DNA from: Salinibacterium sp. SWN248
GTDB lineage: Bacteria > Actinomycetota > Actinomycetes > Actinomycetales > Microbacteriaceae
DNA: 64,000 nucleotides
Assembly (NCBI RefSeq): GCF_015864575.1
Contig: NZ_JADYWW010000001.1
Coordinates: 1,387,719 to 1,451,718, forward strand
Direction: 5' to 3'
Below are positions 46,133 through 54,798 of the stretch, one piece after another. The notes below the pieces were generated by a model, which saw nothing but the letters and a program-made list of their open reading frames with translations, did not search any database and was not told where the DNA came from. The translations under genes were made by a program, and so were the position numbers. Positions within the stretch are counted from its first letter, which is position 1, and each line of letters opens with the position of its first letter.

Positions 46133-47010
46133 CCGCGGGCCTCCTGGCGGGTGCGGGCGTTGAGGGCGCGGCCGAGCACGGTGAACGATGCGGCGGTGGC
46201 GACGATAGCCAGACCGGGGAAGACCGTGAGCCACCAGGCGACGTCGATGTAGGTGCGGCCGCTCGAGAGCATGGCGCCCCATTCGGCGGCGGGCGGGGCG
46301 ACGCCGAGCCCGAGAAAGCCGAGCGAGGACGCCCACACGATGGCTTGACCAACGCCCAGGGTGCCGAGCACAAAGATGGGCGAGAGCGCGCCGGGCAAAA
46401 TGTGCTGCCACACGATGCGCGCCCGCGAATGGCCGAGAACGGTCGCTGCCTCCACGTAGCTGGCGTTGCGCACACTCCGCAGTTGGCTGCGGATGATGCG
46501 GGCGTAGCCGGGCGCGGTAGAGAGGCCAACCGCCACGGTCGAGGTGACCACTCCGGGCCCGGCGATCGCGATGAACACGAGAGCGAGCAGCAGGCCGGGA
46601 AGAGCAAACATGACCTCGACGATGCGGGTGCTCACGAAGTCGCCGAGTCTGCTGCCGAGCCCGCCTAGGAGCCCGAGAATGAGCGCAAGGCCAAGCCCGA
46701 CCGCGGTGGCGGCGATTCCGATGAGGAGGGAGTTTCCTGCTCCGAAAACGACGCGGGTGTAGACATCGCGACCGGACTCGTCAGTGCCGAAGAAGTGGGC
46801 AGCCGATGGCGCTTGGAAGGCCTCGGCAGGGGCAACGGCATCCGGGTCAGCGGTCGTGATGAGCTGCGGCGCGAGAGCAGCGGTCAGAATAAGCGCAAGT
46901 ACGGCCAGCGCGATGATGACGTCGGTGTTGCGAAGCCACCCGCCGCGGCCCCGGATGCCGAGAGCGCGTCCCGAGGGCTGCGAGAGACGGCCAGCCAAGA
47001 TTTCGGTCAT
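46129..47010 (-). CDS. ABC importer permease, DppC type
   Basis: The 293-residue protein has the DppC plan: N-terminal segment, then APSAAHFFGTDESGRDVYTRVVFGA, six membrane segments and the EAA-like YVEAATVLGHSRARIVWQHILP. It pairs with the DppB-type permease, whose stop overlaps its start by 4 bases. The substrate class is peptides, nickel chelates or similar. Confidence 0.93.
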   Translation of the reverse strand: MTEILAGRLSQPSGRALGIRGRGGWLRNTDVIIALAVLALILTAALAPQLITTADPDAVAPAEAFQAPSAAHFFGTDESGRDVYTRVVFGAGNSLLIGIAATAVGLGLALILGLLGGLGSRLGDFVSTRIVEVMFALPGLLLALVFIAIAGPGVVTSTVAVGLSTAPGYARIIRSQLRSVRNASYVEAATVLGHSRARIVWQHILPGALSPIFVLGTLGVGQAIVWASSLGFLGLGVAPPAAEWGAMLSSGRTYIDVAWWLTVFPGLAIVATAASFTVLGRALNARTRQEARG

Positions 47011-48005
47011 CGTGCTGCCACCTCCGTCACGCGAGGGTCCACGATGCGGTCGACGACATCCGTTGCGATCGTGACGATGATGAAGGTCAGCGCCGAGAGC
47101 AGGGCGACGGCGGTAACGACGGGAATGTCGCGAATGGTGACAGCGCTGAGGAGGGTTCTGCCGAGGCCCGGCCGGGCAAAAATCGTCTCGACAACAACGG
47201 CGCCGCTCAGGAGTGAGCCGAAGGCCCAGCCAGAGAGGGAGATGCCGGGAAGGGCTGCGTGGCGCAGCACGTGACGAAGGCGCACACCCCATTCGCTTTC
47301 GCCGCGTGCCCGCGCCGAGAGCACGAAGGGTTGTTCGTAGGCGTTGGTAAGGGACTCGCGCATCACTTGGCCGAGGAAGCCGGTGAGGGGCAGAGCAAGG
47401 GTGAGCACGGGCAGAACAAGACCGAGGGGGCCGGGGACGCTAATCGGGGGAAGCCAGTGCAACGTATTGCTCAGCAGAATGATGAGCAGCGATGCCAACC
47501 AAAAATGGGGAACGGCAGCCGCCAAAAGTTCGAACCCGGACCCCAACGCGCGTGCAACGCGACCGCGACCGCTCGTAGCCAGCGTGAGGGCAAGGGCGCC
47601 AAACCAGGCCACTACGAGCGAGGCAAGCGTGAGCACGAGCGTTGACCAGAGTTGTGTCAGTACATAGGGAGCCACCGCCACCTTGAGCGCGTACGACGTG
47701 CCGAAGTCGGCGACCGCGAGCTTGCCCATCGCCAGAAAGTACTGAACGATCAGCGGCTGGTCGAGGCCATAGTCGGTGCGAATCTGGGCCACGGCTTCGG
47801 CGGACGCTTGAGAACCGGGGCCACCCAGAATCGCATCCACCGGATCGCCCGGAATCAATCGCAGCGCGAAGAAGATGACGGTTGCGACAGCCCACAAAAC
47901 AAACACGCCGCCGCCCACCCGGCGCGCGATCCACCCCAGCGACCGCAATCGGGTCGCTGGGGTGGAGACACTCGCTGCTGTAGGAGCGTCAGTCGAAACT
48001 GTCAC
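47007..48005 (-). CDS. ABC importer permease, DppB type
   Basis: The 332-residue protein has the DppB start (IARRVGGGVFVLWAVATVIFFALRLIPGDPVDAI), six membrane segments, and the late VVETIFARPGLGRTLLSAVTIRDIPVV. It lies 13 bases after the binding-protein gene. Its length is normal for the family. Confidence 0.94.
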   Translation of the reverse strand: MTVSTDAPTAASVSTPATRLRSLGWIARRVGGGVFVLWAVATVIFFALRLIPGDPVDAILGGPGSQASAEAVAQIRTDYGLDQPLIVQYFLAMGKLAVADFGTSYALKVAVAPYVLTQLWSTLVLTLASLVVAWFGALALTLATSGRGRVARALGSGFELLAAAVPHFWLASLLIILLSNTLHWLPPISVPGPLGLVLPVLTLALPLTGFLGQVMRESLTNAYEQPFVLSARARGESEWGVRLRHVLRHAALPGISLSGWAFGSLLSGAVVVETIFARPGLGRTLLSAVTIRDIPVVTAVALLSALTFIIVTIATDVVDRIVDPRVTEVAAR

Positions 48006-48018
48006 AGAGGGCGTTCCT

Positions 48019-49653
48019 CTAGTTACTCAACCACGCATCGTAGAACGTTGGCGCTGCCACGGGAGGCAACGCCCGGAATCCCTCAACACTCGTGCTGTAG
48101 AGGTAATGGTTCTGCTGGTCATAGAGGGGCAGAACATAGAAACCGTCAACAATGATCGACTGAGCCTCGGCGTACAGGTCTTGGCGCTCGCTGGCATCCG
48201 ATGTTTCGCTGGCCGTCGTGAGGATGGCATCGAGGGCGGGGTCGCTCAGCTGGGCCAGGTTCGCGTAGTAGCCGCTCGGAGCCGGAATGATCGAATCGGA
48301 GTGGTACAGGATGCGCAGCACGTCAGCGCCGACCTTCGTGTACGGAGCGCTCACGAGGTTGTACTCGTTCGTGAACAGAGCGCCATACCAGGACGACAAA
48401 TCTGTCGGCTGCAGGATGACCTCAAAACCGACGTCCTTAGCGGAAGCCTGAATCTGCTCAAACAGTGACTGCTCAGCGGGGATCGACTGGTTCGTGCTGA
48501 TCGGGAACGTCAGGCTCAGGCGCTCGCCGTCTTTCGTGCGGTACCCGTCGGAGTCGATCGTGTCCCAGCCGGCCTCGTCGAGCAGGGTCTTTGCTGCCTC
48601 CGGGTCGGTGGTGAACACGTCTGGGGTCGAGGTGCCCGCGGCTTCGACGCTCGAGAGCACCGAATACGAACGCTCGGCCGTTCCAAAGAACAGGCTCTCG
48701 ATGCCGGGGTTGACATCCACAGACCGGATGAAGGCTTCGCGCACCCGGATGTCGTCGAACGGCGCCTTGCCCGAGTTCAGTTCGATGCGGTTGGCGGCGC
48801 CGGGGCGCGGTGCATCGAGTTCTTCGATGGTGGCCACGTCGGCGGCGGACGAGATGTTGTTGGGCTGCGCGTTATCGATCACGTCAACGTCGCCCGACTG
48901 GAGGGCGGCATAGCGGGTGGCGGCATCCGGAATGAAGCGCCACTCAATAGCGTCGAGACGGGCCGCACCGGTGTGCTCGGCGTCAGCGGGAGCCGAGTTG
49001 TAGTCCTCGTTGCGTTCGAGGGTGACCGACTGCTGCTTGACCCAGTCGGTCACGATGAAGGGGCCGGTTCCTACAGGGCTCTCACAGTTGGTGGCTTGAT
49101 CGCGTTCGAGCGCGGTAGGGGACTGGATGCTCACCCACGGCTGCGAGAACGATTCCAGTAGCGCGCTATCGGGTGCTGACAGGGTGAAGCGCACCTGATC
49201 GGCGGCGACGGCTTCGATGCCGTCAATCTTGCCCACGGCGAGGTAGCCGGTGGAGGACGCGGTGTCGGGGTCTTTCAAGTGCTCGATGTTCGCTTTGACG
49301 GCCTCTGCGTCGAAGGGGGTGCCGTCGGTGAAGTTCACATCGTCTCGCAGCGTGAAGTCCCAGGTGAGTCCGTCTTCGCTCTCGGTCCAGTCGGTGGCGA
49401 GCCACGGGATGATTTCGCCGTCATTGTCCTTGGAGACCAGTGACTCGAGGTACTGGGTGCTGATGAGTCCCTGCGGGTAGTTGCCGCCGACGTGCGGGTC
49501 GAGGCAGCCAGGCTCGGCATCTCCGGTCGCGTACACGAGCGTGCCTCCGTCAACGGGCTCAGCAGCCGGTTCGCTGGCCGCTGTGCAGCCGGCAAGCAAC
49601 GCGGCGCTGGCCGCGATCGAGAGGGGGAGTAACAGGATGCGGGGCGCGTTCAC
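48019..49653 (-). CDS. Family-5 extracellular solute-binding lipoprotein
   Basis: The 544-residue protein has a lipoprotein signal with lipobox LLAGC and the family-5 fold: GGTLVYATGDAEPGCLDPH, WTFTLR-like DFTLRDDVNFTDGTPFDAEAV, and GTGPFIVTDW. It captures peptides, nickel chelates or glycosides for DppBC-type permeases. I chose GTG at 49653, with AAAGGA upstream; the longer ATG form at 49698 would precede the signal peptide with a charged segment. Confidence 0.92.
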   Translation of the reverse strand: MNAPRILLLPLSIAASAALLAGCTAASEPAAEPVDGGTLVYATGDAEPGCLDPHVGGNYPQGLISTQYLESLVSKDNDGEIIPWLATDWTESEDGLTWDFTLRDDVNFTDGTPFDAEAVKANIEHLKDPDTASSTGYLAVGKIDGIEAVAADQVRFTLSAPDSALLESFSQPWVSIQSPTALERDQATNCESPVGTGPFIVTDWVKQQSVTLERNEDYNSAPADAEHTGAARLDAIEWRFIPDAATRYAALQSGDVDVIDNAQPNNISSAADVATIEELDAPRPGAANRIELNSGKAPFDDIRVREAFIRSVDVNPGIESLFFGTAERSYSVLSSVEAAGTSTPDVFTTDPEAAKTLLDEAGWDTIDSDGYRTKDGERLSLTFPISTNQSIPAEQSLFEQIQASAKDVGFEVILQPTDLSSWYGALFTNEYNLVSAPYTKVGADVLRILYHSDSIIPAPSGYYANLAQLSDPALDAILTTASETSDASERQDLYAEAQSIIVDGFYVLPLYDQQNHYLYSTSVEGFRALPPVAAPTFYDAWLSN

Positions 49654-49696
49654 GGGGATCCTTTTGTGGGGGAGAAATACTGCTCGGGTGCGAGAC

Positions 49697-49719
49697 ACTC
49701 AATTATTGTTGAACTGAGT
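49697..49719. promoter_or_regulatory. Inverted repeat in the promoter of the peptide-type importer operon
   Basis: ACTCA and TGAGT (49697-49701, 49715-49719) flank a 13-base centre that contains the smaller palindrome CAATTATTGTTG. A -35-like TTGGAC on the minus strand lies just upstream. The place and spacing fit a TetR-type operator. Confidence 0.45.
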
Positions 49720-49742
49720 ACATTAAGTCCAACTGAGCAAAA

Positions 49743-49779
49743 AACCGGGCCGGTTTGCCTGAGCAAAACCGACCCGGTT
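49743..49779 (-). terminator. bioY terminator
   Basis: ACCGGGCCGGTTTGC and GCAAAACCGACCCGGT form an imperfect stem of about 14 bp (one mismatch, one bulge) with a CTGA loop. It follows bioY on the minus strand and precedes the importer promoter. A-rich DNA on its left gives a U-rich transcript end. Confidence 0.7.
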
Positions 49780-49801
49780 GGTGAAACTAAAAGAGCGAGC
49801 G

Positions 49802-50401
49802 TTAGTCCTGCTTGCGCGAGAACTTGGTGGCGATCTTCCACGTGGTGGGGATCACGGCTGCGGCGATACCTGCCTTGATGAGGCCACCGATGATGAAGGG
49901 GTAGAGACCCCAGGCCAGAACCTGCTCGAGCGTTCCGCCGGTCACGATGGCGAGCCACGTGAGACCGAATGCGAAGGTGACGACAGTGCCACCGAGGAAC
50001 GACAGCGCGGCGCCGAGGAACTTCTTGTCCCAGTCGCGCTGGGCGAGCCAGCCGGTGAAGGCAGCAGCGACGATGAAGCCGATGATGTAGCCGCCGGTGG
50101 TGCCAGCAAGAACGCTGATGCCAGAAGAAGCTTCGCTGAAGACGGGGAGCCCGACCACACCGAGCAGTGCGTACAGCGCCATCGAGATCGCTCCACGTGT
50201 CGCACCAAGCGAAGCGCCAACAAGCAGCACAGCGAGGGTCTGGCCCGTGATCGGTACGGGGTAGAGCGGAACGACAACTTGGGCCATCACAGCAGTCAGG
50301 GCGGCGCCGGCGGCAACGAGCGTGATGTCAGTGGCGAGGCTACGAGAAAAGACGGTGTCGGCGAGCGTGGGCCGGCCGAGGGTCAAAGTGAGAGTCGACA
50401 C
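49802..50401 (-). CDS. bioY: BioY biotin transporter (substrate-capture component)
   Basis: The 199-residue protein has six hydrophobic segments and the BioY motifs VPLYPVPITGQTLAVLLVGASLG, SMALYALLGVVGLPVFS and GTTGGYIIGF. BioY binds biotin and works alone or with ECF components BioM/BioN, which are not next to it here. The start is GTG at 50401. No regulator site was identified with confidence upstream. Confidence 0.93.
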   Translation of the reverse strand: MSTLTLTLGRPTLADTVFSRSLATDITLVAAGAALTAVMAQVVVPLYPVPITGQTLAVLLVGASLGATRGAISMALYALLGVVGLPVFSEASSGISVLAGTTGGYIIGFIVAAAFTGWLAQRDWDKKFLGAALSFLGGTVVTFAFGLTWLAIVTGGTLEQVLAWGLYPFIIGGLIKAGIAAAVIPTTWKIATKFSRKQD

Positions 50402-50553
50402 GCGACGCTCCTTTCCTTTGTCTGCGAACTGTGAAGAGCCCAGCCTGAATAGGCGGGTGCCTGAATAACCCTAGTCATAGTTCGCGGGCATCGGTGTGCG
50501 CCGCGTGCTAACAAACCTGCTCAGATTTGTGCGATGCGTAACAATCGCGATTC

Positions 50554-51723
50554 TCACGCCGCCGGAGCGACCGGCGCTGCAACGGCTGTCGCATCGCCGA
50601 CTATCGGCGGAGCCAAGAACAATGTGCCCTGGATGATGCTCCCCGCAAAGGTGCGCAGCGCTACGAGTACCCAGGCGCCCACAAGAGCTACGAAGCTCAC
50701 GAGTGCCATCACCTCGAGCACCGCGGAACCGGTAGCCACGGCGAGCACGCTCAGCGCAACCACCATGTTGCCCACGGGGAAGGTGAACGACCACCACGTG
50801 AGGCTGAACGGCAGGCCGCGTCGGGCGGTGTGCACGGTCATCGTGATTGCTAGCGCCGTCCAGAGGAGTGCAAAACCTAATGTGGGGACGCCGTAGATGA
50901 ACCCGAAGAAGCTGAGAGCCTCGGCGAGCTCAGCAGACACCGCGGAGGGGGCGATCGCCCCAAGAACAATCGCGGCCGTAATGGATTGGCCGAGTGGGCC
51001 AAGCACAATCCACAGGGTTGGAACCGCTGCGGAGTTGCCCATGTTGTGTCATGCCAGTCGTCCCCAGATCAGCGGGAGGATCACCGCGGTGGCGATCATG
51101 CTGAGACCGAACATCGCGTAGCAGGCGATCAGCATCGTCAACCGTGCCTCGCCCTCAGGCAAGAACGGGATCAGCGGTGCTCCGGCTGCTGCCGAGACCA
51201 GGGGAGGGACCACGGGCATGATCCAGCCTCCGAACGGCGATTGATCTGTGCCGGATGACGACGTGAAGGTCAAGAACGGGACAATCACGGCGGTGGCGAG
51301 GCCAAGGACGGTGCCGATTGACCACAAGATCAGTGCGACGGTGAGCGCGGCATCCGCCCCCATGATGTCGGGGCCGAAGAGCAAAGCACCGGCACCGATA
51401 GTCAGAATTGCCAGCGGTGGAGCCCCATAGAAATGAACCATTGCCGGATGCCGGTGGTGCGAAAGCGCGACCTCCCGGTGGGCGATCCAGTGTGCTGCGC
51501 TCGCGGCGATCAGCCCAAGGAGCAATACCGTCGCGATCACCCAGACGGTGCTCGCAAACACGTGGAGTTGCGGAGCGATCAGGGGAAGCGTTGCGGCAGC
51601 GTTCGCGACGATGCCCGTGCCCATAACGGAGGCAAACCAGTTGGGGCTGATGTGGGAGATCACATCGCGGGGGCTGCTGAGGTCGCGCAACAGCACGCGG
51701 CGGCGAGGAATCTGGCTGCTCAT
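50554..51723 (-). pseudogene. TDT/SLAC1-family transporter gene interrupted by an in-frame TGA
   Basis: The frame from ATG at 51723 encodes SPRDVISHISPNWFASVMGTGIV and ends at TGA (51051-51049) after LPLIWGRLA. The same frame goes on directly with HNMGNSAAVPTLWIVLGPLGQSITA and runs to 50554. Together they give 389 codons, a complete TDT-family (TehA/Mae1-like) transporter. TGA to TGG or CGA would restore it. Possible causes are a real nonsense mutation, a sequencing error, or readthrough. The second part has its own ATG at 51042. No selenocysteine element is evident. TDT proteins export or import dicarboxylates, sulfite or tellurite-related anions. Confidence 0.8.
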
Positions 51724-51881
51724 GAGTCGTTTCTGAAAGTCGGAGGCGCGACGGGTTCGGCCCACCGGTGCAACCGCGGGTATTCGTGCAGCATTCCCGT
51801 AGCCTTGAGCCACCCCGGTGTCGCGCAGCGGTTGTGCGCGGCGACGGGGCATGCCGCGCTTCGTTCTGCAGTGGAGGAACC

Positions 51882-53135
51882 ATGACCGAACTCGTGATCG
51901 TTGCCCTCGTGGTGTTCGCCTTCGCGATGGTGTCGCGCAAGCTTGCGCTGTCTCCTTTGACCGCGCCGATGGTCTTTACGGCTGTGGGCATCCTGTTGGG
52001 TGTTGTGGGTGCGCGGTGGTTTCAGCTCGACCTCAAGAGCGAGGTCGTCTCGATCCTCGTCGAGGCCACCCTCGTCTTGGTGCTCTTCACGGATGCGGTA
52101 CGCATCGATCTGCGAGCGTTGCGCAAGCAGATCTTTCTTCCGCTGCGCTTGTTGGGTATCGGCCTGCCGCTCACGATTGTGCTCGGGGCAGTCGCCGCGG
52201 CGGCTCTCTTTGGCAAGCTCACCTTCATCGAGGCTGCTCTCATCGCCGCGATTCTGGCGCCGACGGATGCTGCGCTCGGCCAAGCGGTTGTCAGCGATAA
52301 ACGGTTGCCGGTTCGCCTTCGGCAGGCCCTCAACGTAGAGAGTGGCCTGAACGACGGAATCATGGTTCCGGTTGTCACAGTCTTTCTGGCGATTGCCGCC
52401 ACCGAAACGGGAGCCGCTTCGGGCGAGAGCTGGGGTCTGTTCGCGGCTCAGCAAATTGGGTTCGGGGTCATCTTCGGTGGGGTTGTCGGAGTACTTGGCG
52501 GGTGGTTGTTGAGCCGAGCGTCGAGCGCCGGATTTGTTGACGGCATTTACCGCCAGCTGGCGACCATTGCCATCGCGGTCGCAGCGTTTGCGAGCGCCGG
52601 TGTTGTTGGCGGCAATGGATTTATTGCCGCGTTCGTGGCCGGTCTCGCGTTTAGTGCGGTTGCTCGCGACCACTGCGAGGATGTTCAAGACTTCACTGAA
52701 GACGGGGGGGAGTTGCTCAGCTCGATCACGTTCTTGGTGTTCGGCGCGGTACTCGCAGCACCGATCCTCACCTCGCTCACGTGGCAGATCGCGCTCTACG
52801 TGGTGCTGTCGTTGACGGTGGTGCGCATGGTGCCCGTTCTGATTGCGTTGGCCTGGTCAGGAACCCGCTTCGAGACACGGCTCTTCATCGGCTGGTTCGG
52901 GCCGCGGGGGCTTGCCTCGATTCTGTTCGCGCTGCTGGTGTTCGATGAGCTGAGCGGGTCCGTGGCCGACACTGTGTTCTCGGTAGCCGTGTGGACGATC
53001 CTCGTCAGTGTCTTTGCGCATGGCGCGACGGCAAGCCCGTGGACCGCGCGACTTGCGCGCCGTCTGAGTTCGGCTCCGGCATCCGCGGCCGAGATGAAGC
53101 ATGTGCAGGAGATGCCGGCACGTCGTCGGTTCTGA
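51882..53135 (+). CDS. CPA1-family sodium/proton antiporter
   Basis: The 417-residue protein has about 12 membrane segments and CPA1 motifs: LFTDAVRIDLRALRK, IAAILAPTDAALGQAVV with the TDA site, NVESGLNDGIMVP with the paired acidic region, and GWFGPRGLASILFAL. It exchanges sodium or potassium for protons. I chose ATG at 51882, with GGAGGAAC upstream; the frame is open 38 codons further back but lacks support. It is divergent from the broken TDT gene. Confidence 0.93.
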   Translation: MTELVIVALVVFAFAMVSRKLALSPLTAPMVFTAVGILLGVVGARWFQLDLKSEVVSILVEATLVLVLFTDAVRIDLRALRKQIFLPLRLLGIGLPLTIVLGAVAAAALFGKLTFIEAALIAAILAPTDAALGQAVVSDKRLPVRLRQALNVESGLNDGIMVPVVTVFLAIAATETGAASGESWGLFAAQQIGFGVIFGGVVGVLGGWLLSRASSAGFVDGIYRQLATIAIAVAAFASAGVVGGNGFIAAFVAGLAFSAVARDHCEDVQDFTEDGGELLSSITFLVFGAVLAAPILTSLTWQIALYVVLSLTVVRMVPVLIALAWSGTRFETRLFIGWFGPRGLASILFALLVFDELSGSVADTVFSVAVWTILVSVFAHGATASPWTARLARRLSSAPASAAEMKHVQEMPARRRF

Positions 53136-53163
53136 GGCGCACGGTGATCCACCGAGAGCGCGC

Positions 53164-53193
53164 TTGTGCTAGTCCAACTAGAACAATTATGAT
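53164..53193 (+). promoter_or_regulatory. Promoter with operator for the GntR-DUF1648 pair
   Basis: TTGTGC (53164-53169) and TATGAT (53188-53193) are spaced by 18 bases. The palindrome CTAGT-CCA-ACTAG (53169-53181) lies between them, an ideal place for repression. The gene's ATG at 53200 is only 7 bases after the -10 box and no Shine-Dalgarno is seen, so the message is probably leaderless. Confidence 0.65.
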
Positions 53194-53199
53194 GGCGTC

Positions 53200-53550
53200 A
53201 TGCTAGTTCGAGTGGATCCCGCGTCCGAGACGCCGCTCTTCGAGCAACTCGCGGCGAGCATCCGCCAATCTGTTATCGACAAGACGGTCACAGCAGGGGA
53301 GAGGCTCCCCAGCGCACGAGAACTAGCCAGCTCTCTCGGCGTCAACATGCACACCGTCTTACACGCCTACCAAGAATTGCGCGACGAGGGATTCATCGAA
53401 CTCCGCCGTGGTCGTGGAGCAATCGTTGCCGCCACCGCCCAGAGCTACGATTCGCTCGCCGACGGCATCACCGCTGTTGTTGCTGAAGCGCGCGCCCACA
53501 AGGTTTCACTCGCTACTCTTACCGCCCTCATCCGAGAGGAATACCAATGA
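53200..53550 (+). CDS. GntR-family regulator, YtrA subfamily
   Basis: The 116-residue protein has the GntR winged helix (PLFEQLAASIRQSVIDKTVTAGERLPSARELASSLGVNMHTVLHAYQEL) and only a short C-terminal helical dimer part, as in YtrA. YtrA-type regulators usually repress a membrane-protein operon that they begin. The stop overlaps the DUF1648 start by 4 bases (ATGA). Confidence 0.92.
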   Translation: MLVRVDPASETPLFEQLAASIRQSVIDKTVTAGERLPSARELASSLGVNMHTVLHAYQELRDEGFIELRRGRGAIVAATAQSYDSLADGITAVVAEARAHKVSLATLTALIREEYQ

Positions 53551-54551
53551 CCCTTCCCGCCGAGAATGTTTCGCCCCAACTCACGCGAAACCGCCGTCTG
53601 ATCATCGTGATCGGCGTGGTGATCCCGCTGCTCATTACTATGGCCGCGGCCTTCGTCATGGCGCTCTGGGTTCCCGAGCTGCCGAACCCCGTAGCCTCGC
53701 ACTGGGGAACCTCTGGACCCGATGGCTATTCCACGGTGGGTAGTGTCATCGCCCTTCCGCTGCTGATGACTCTGGTCTTCGCCGGCCTTGCCGCGTTCGC
53801 GAGTTGGAAGGGCGCGCCCAACGGTGGCATGCTCTGGGCGCACAAAATCATGGTGGCGGCATCCGTCTTCCTCTCCATTTCTCTGAGTGTGACCGCGGCC
53901 GGGTCGCTCGCCGTGCAGCGCGGGCTCGAGAACGCCGAGAATGCTCCGGCGATCGCAGGCATTGCGCTTGTGGCTTTCCCGATCGCGTTTGTTATGGCCG
54001 TGTTCGCCTGGCTCATGCTTCCGCCTGCCGAGTACATCAAGTCGACCTCGGTTGCCGCGCAGCCGATCAAGGGCAGCGTGACGCAGCGCGTTCATTTCTC
54101 CAGCACCACTCGCGTAGGAACCGGAGTTGTCGTGGTGGCTGCTGTTGCACTCGGGGCTCTCGGAATCGCGCTGGGTATACAGGCGGTCAGCAACCCCGCT
54201 GAACTCTTGCTGCCGGCCGTTATCGGCCTCGTTGTGATGGCACTCGCCGTGAGCACCTTGTCGTGGCGCGTGACCATTGACCAGCGTGGACTGCGGGTTC
54301 GTTCCGCCTTCGGTTTTCCTCGGGCGACAATTGCGCCCGACCAGATCGCGTCCGTTGCCACGGTCGAAGTGAACCCCATCGGCGAGTTTGGTGGCTACGG
54401 CTGGCGTTGGGCTCCCGATGGTCGCAGCGGCATCGTGCTTTCCAAGGGTGAAGCCCTCGAGGTGACGCGCACGAATGGCAAGAAGTTCATCGTCACGATG
54501 CACGATGCGCAACTTGCCGCAGAAGCGCTCGCCACGGTCGCCAAGAAATAG
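53547..54551 (+). CDS. DUF1648 membrane protein
   Basis: The 334-residue protein has the DUF1648 motif LPNPVASHWGTSGPDGY after the first membrane segment, several further membrane segments and a C-terminal cytoplasmic PH-like beta domain (LSWRVTIDQRGLRVRSAFGFPR through WAPDGRSGIVLSKGEALEV). It pairs with a YtrA-type regulator. Family members are linked to cell-envelope stress; function here is unproved. Confidence 0.9.
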   Translation: MTLPAENVSPQLTRNRRLIIVIGVVIPLLITMAAAFVMALWVPELPNPVASHWGTSGPDGYSTVGSVIALPLLMTLVFAGLAAFASWKGAPNGGMLWAHKIMVAASVFLSISLSVTAAGSLAVQRGLENAENAPAIAGIALVAFPIAFVMAVFAWLMLPPAEYIKSTSVAAQPIKGSVTQRVHFSSTTRVGTGVVVVAAVALGALGIALGIQAVSNPAELLLPAVIGLVVMALAVSTLSWRVTIDQRGLRVRSAFGFPRATIAPDQIASVATVEVNPIGEFGGYGWRWAPDGRSGIVLSKGEALEVTRTNGKKFIVTMHDAQLAAEALATVAKK

Positions 54552-54590
54552 CGCTCAACGGCAAGCTAACTCGCGTATCATGGGGGCACA

Positions 54591-54798
54591 CGCTATGAAC
54601 CGGCTATCACCGGGGAGCGTTCGGAAGAAACCATCTCAACTTCAGCTTCGGCGGGGGAGCAGGCGGCGGTAGAACCGAACGGGTAAGCCCGTTACAGCGA
54701 TATGAGTGGTGTGCCTCCGGGTGCATAAGCGGGGTGGTACCGCGGCTGAAAGGTCGTCCTCGTGCAGATTATTCGCACCTACGTACCACTGGAGCCTC
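54591..54798 (+). ncRNA. Ultrashort Stem I T-box riboswitch controlling ileS translation
   Basis: The stem CGCT/AGCG and CCGG/CCGG (54591-54619) carries the terminal loop CTATCA with the isoleucine codon ATC at 54606-54608. The conserved T-box core GGGTGGTACCGCGG is at 54732-54745. The ileS ribosome site GGAG is at 54791-54794. There is no intrinsic terminator between the core and ileS. This is the known actinobacterial ileS arrangement, in which uncharged tRNA-Ile frees the ribosome site. Confidence 0.93.

Noticed and set aside
51049-51051. The TGA in the TDT gene as a selenocysteine codon
   Set aside because: The family is not known to use selenocysteine, and I see no convincing stem-loop element directly after the TGA.
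54706-54798. An upstream GTG start that would lengthen IleS by 31 residues
   Set aside because: It lies within the T-box RNA; the ATG at 54799 has a ribosome site and the normal N-terminus.
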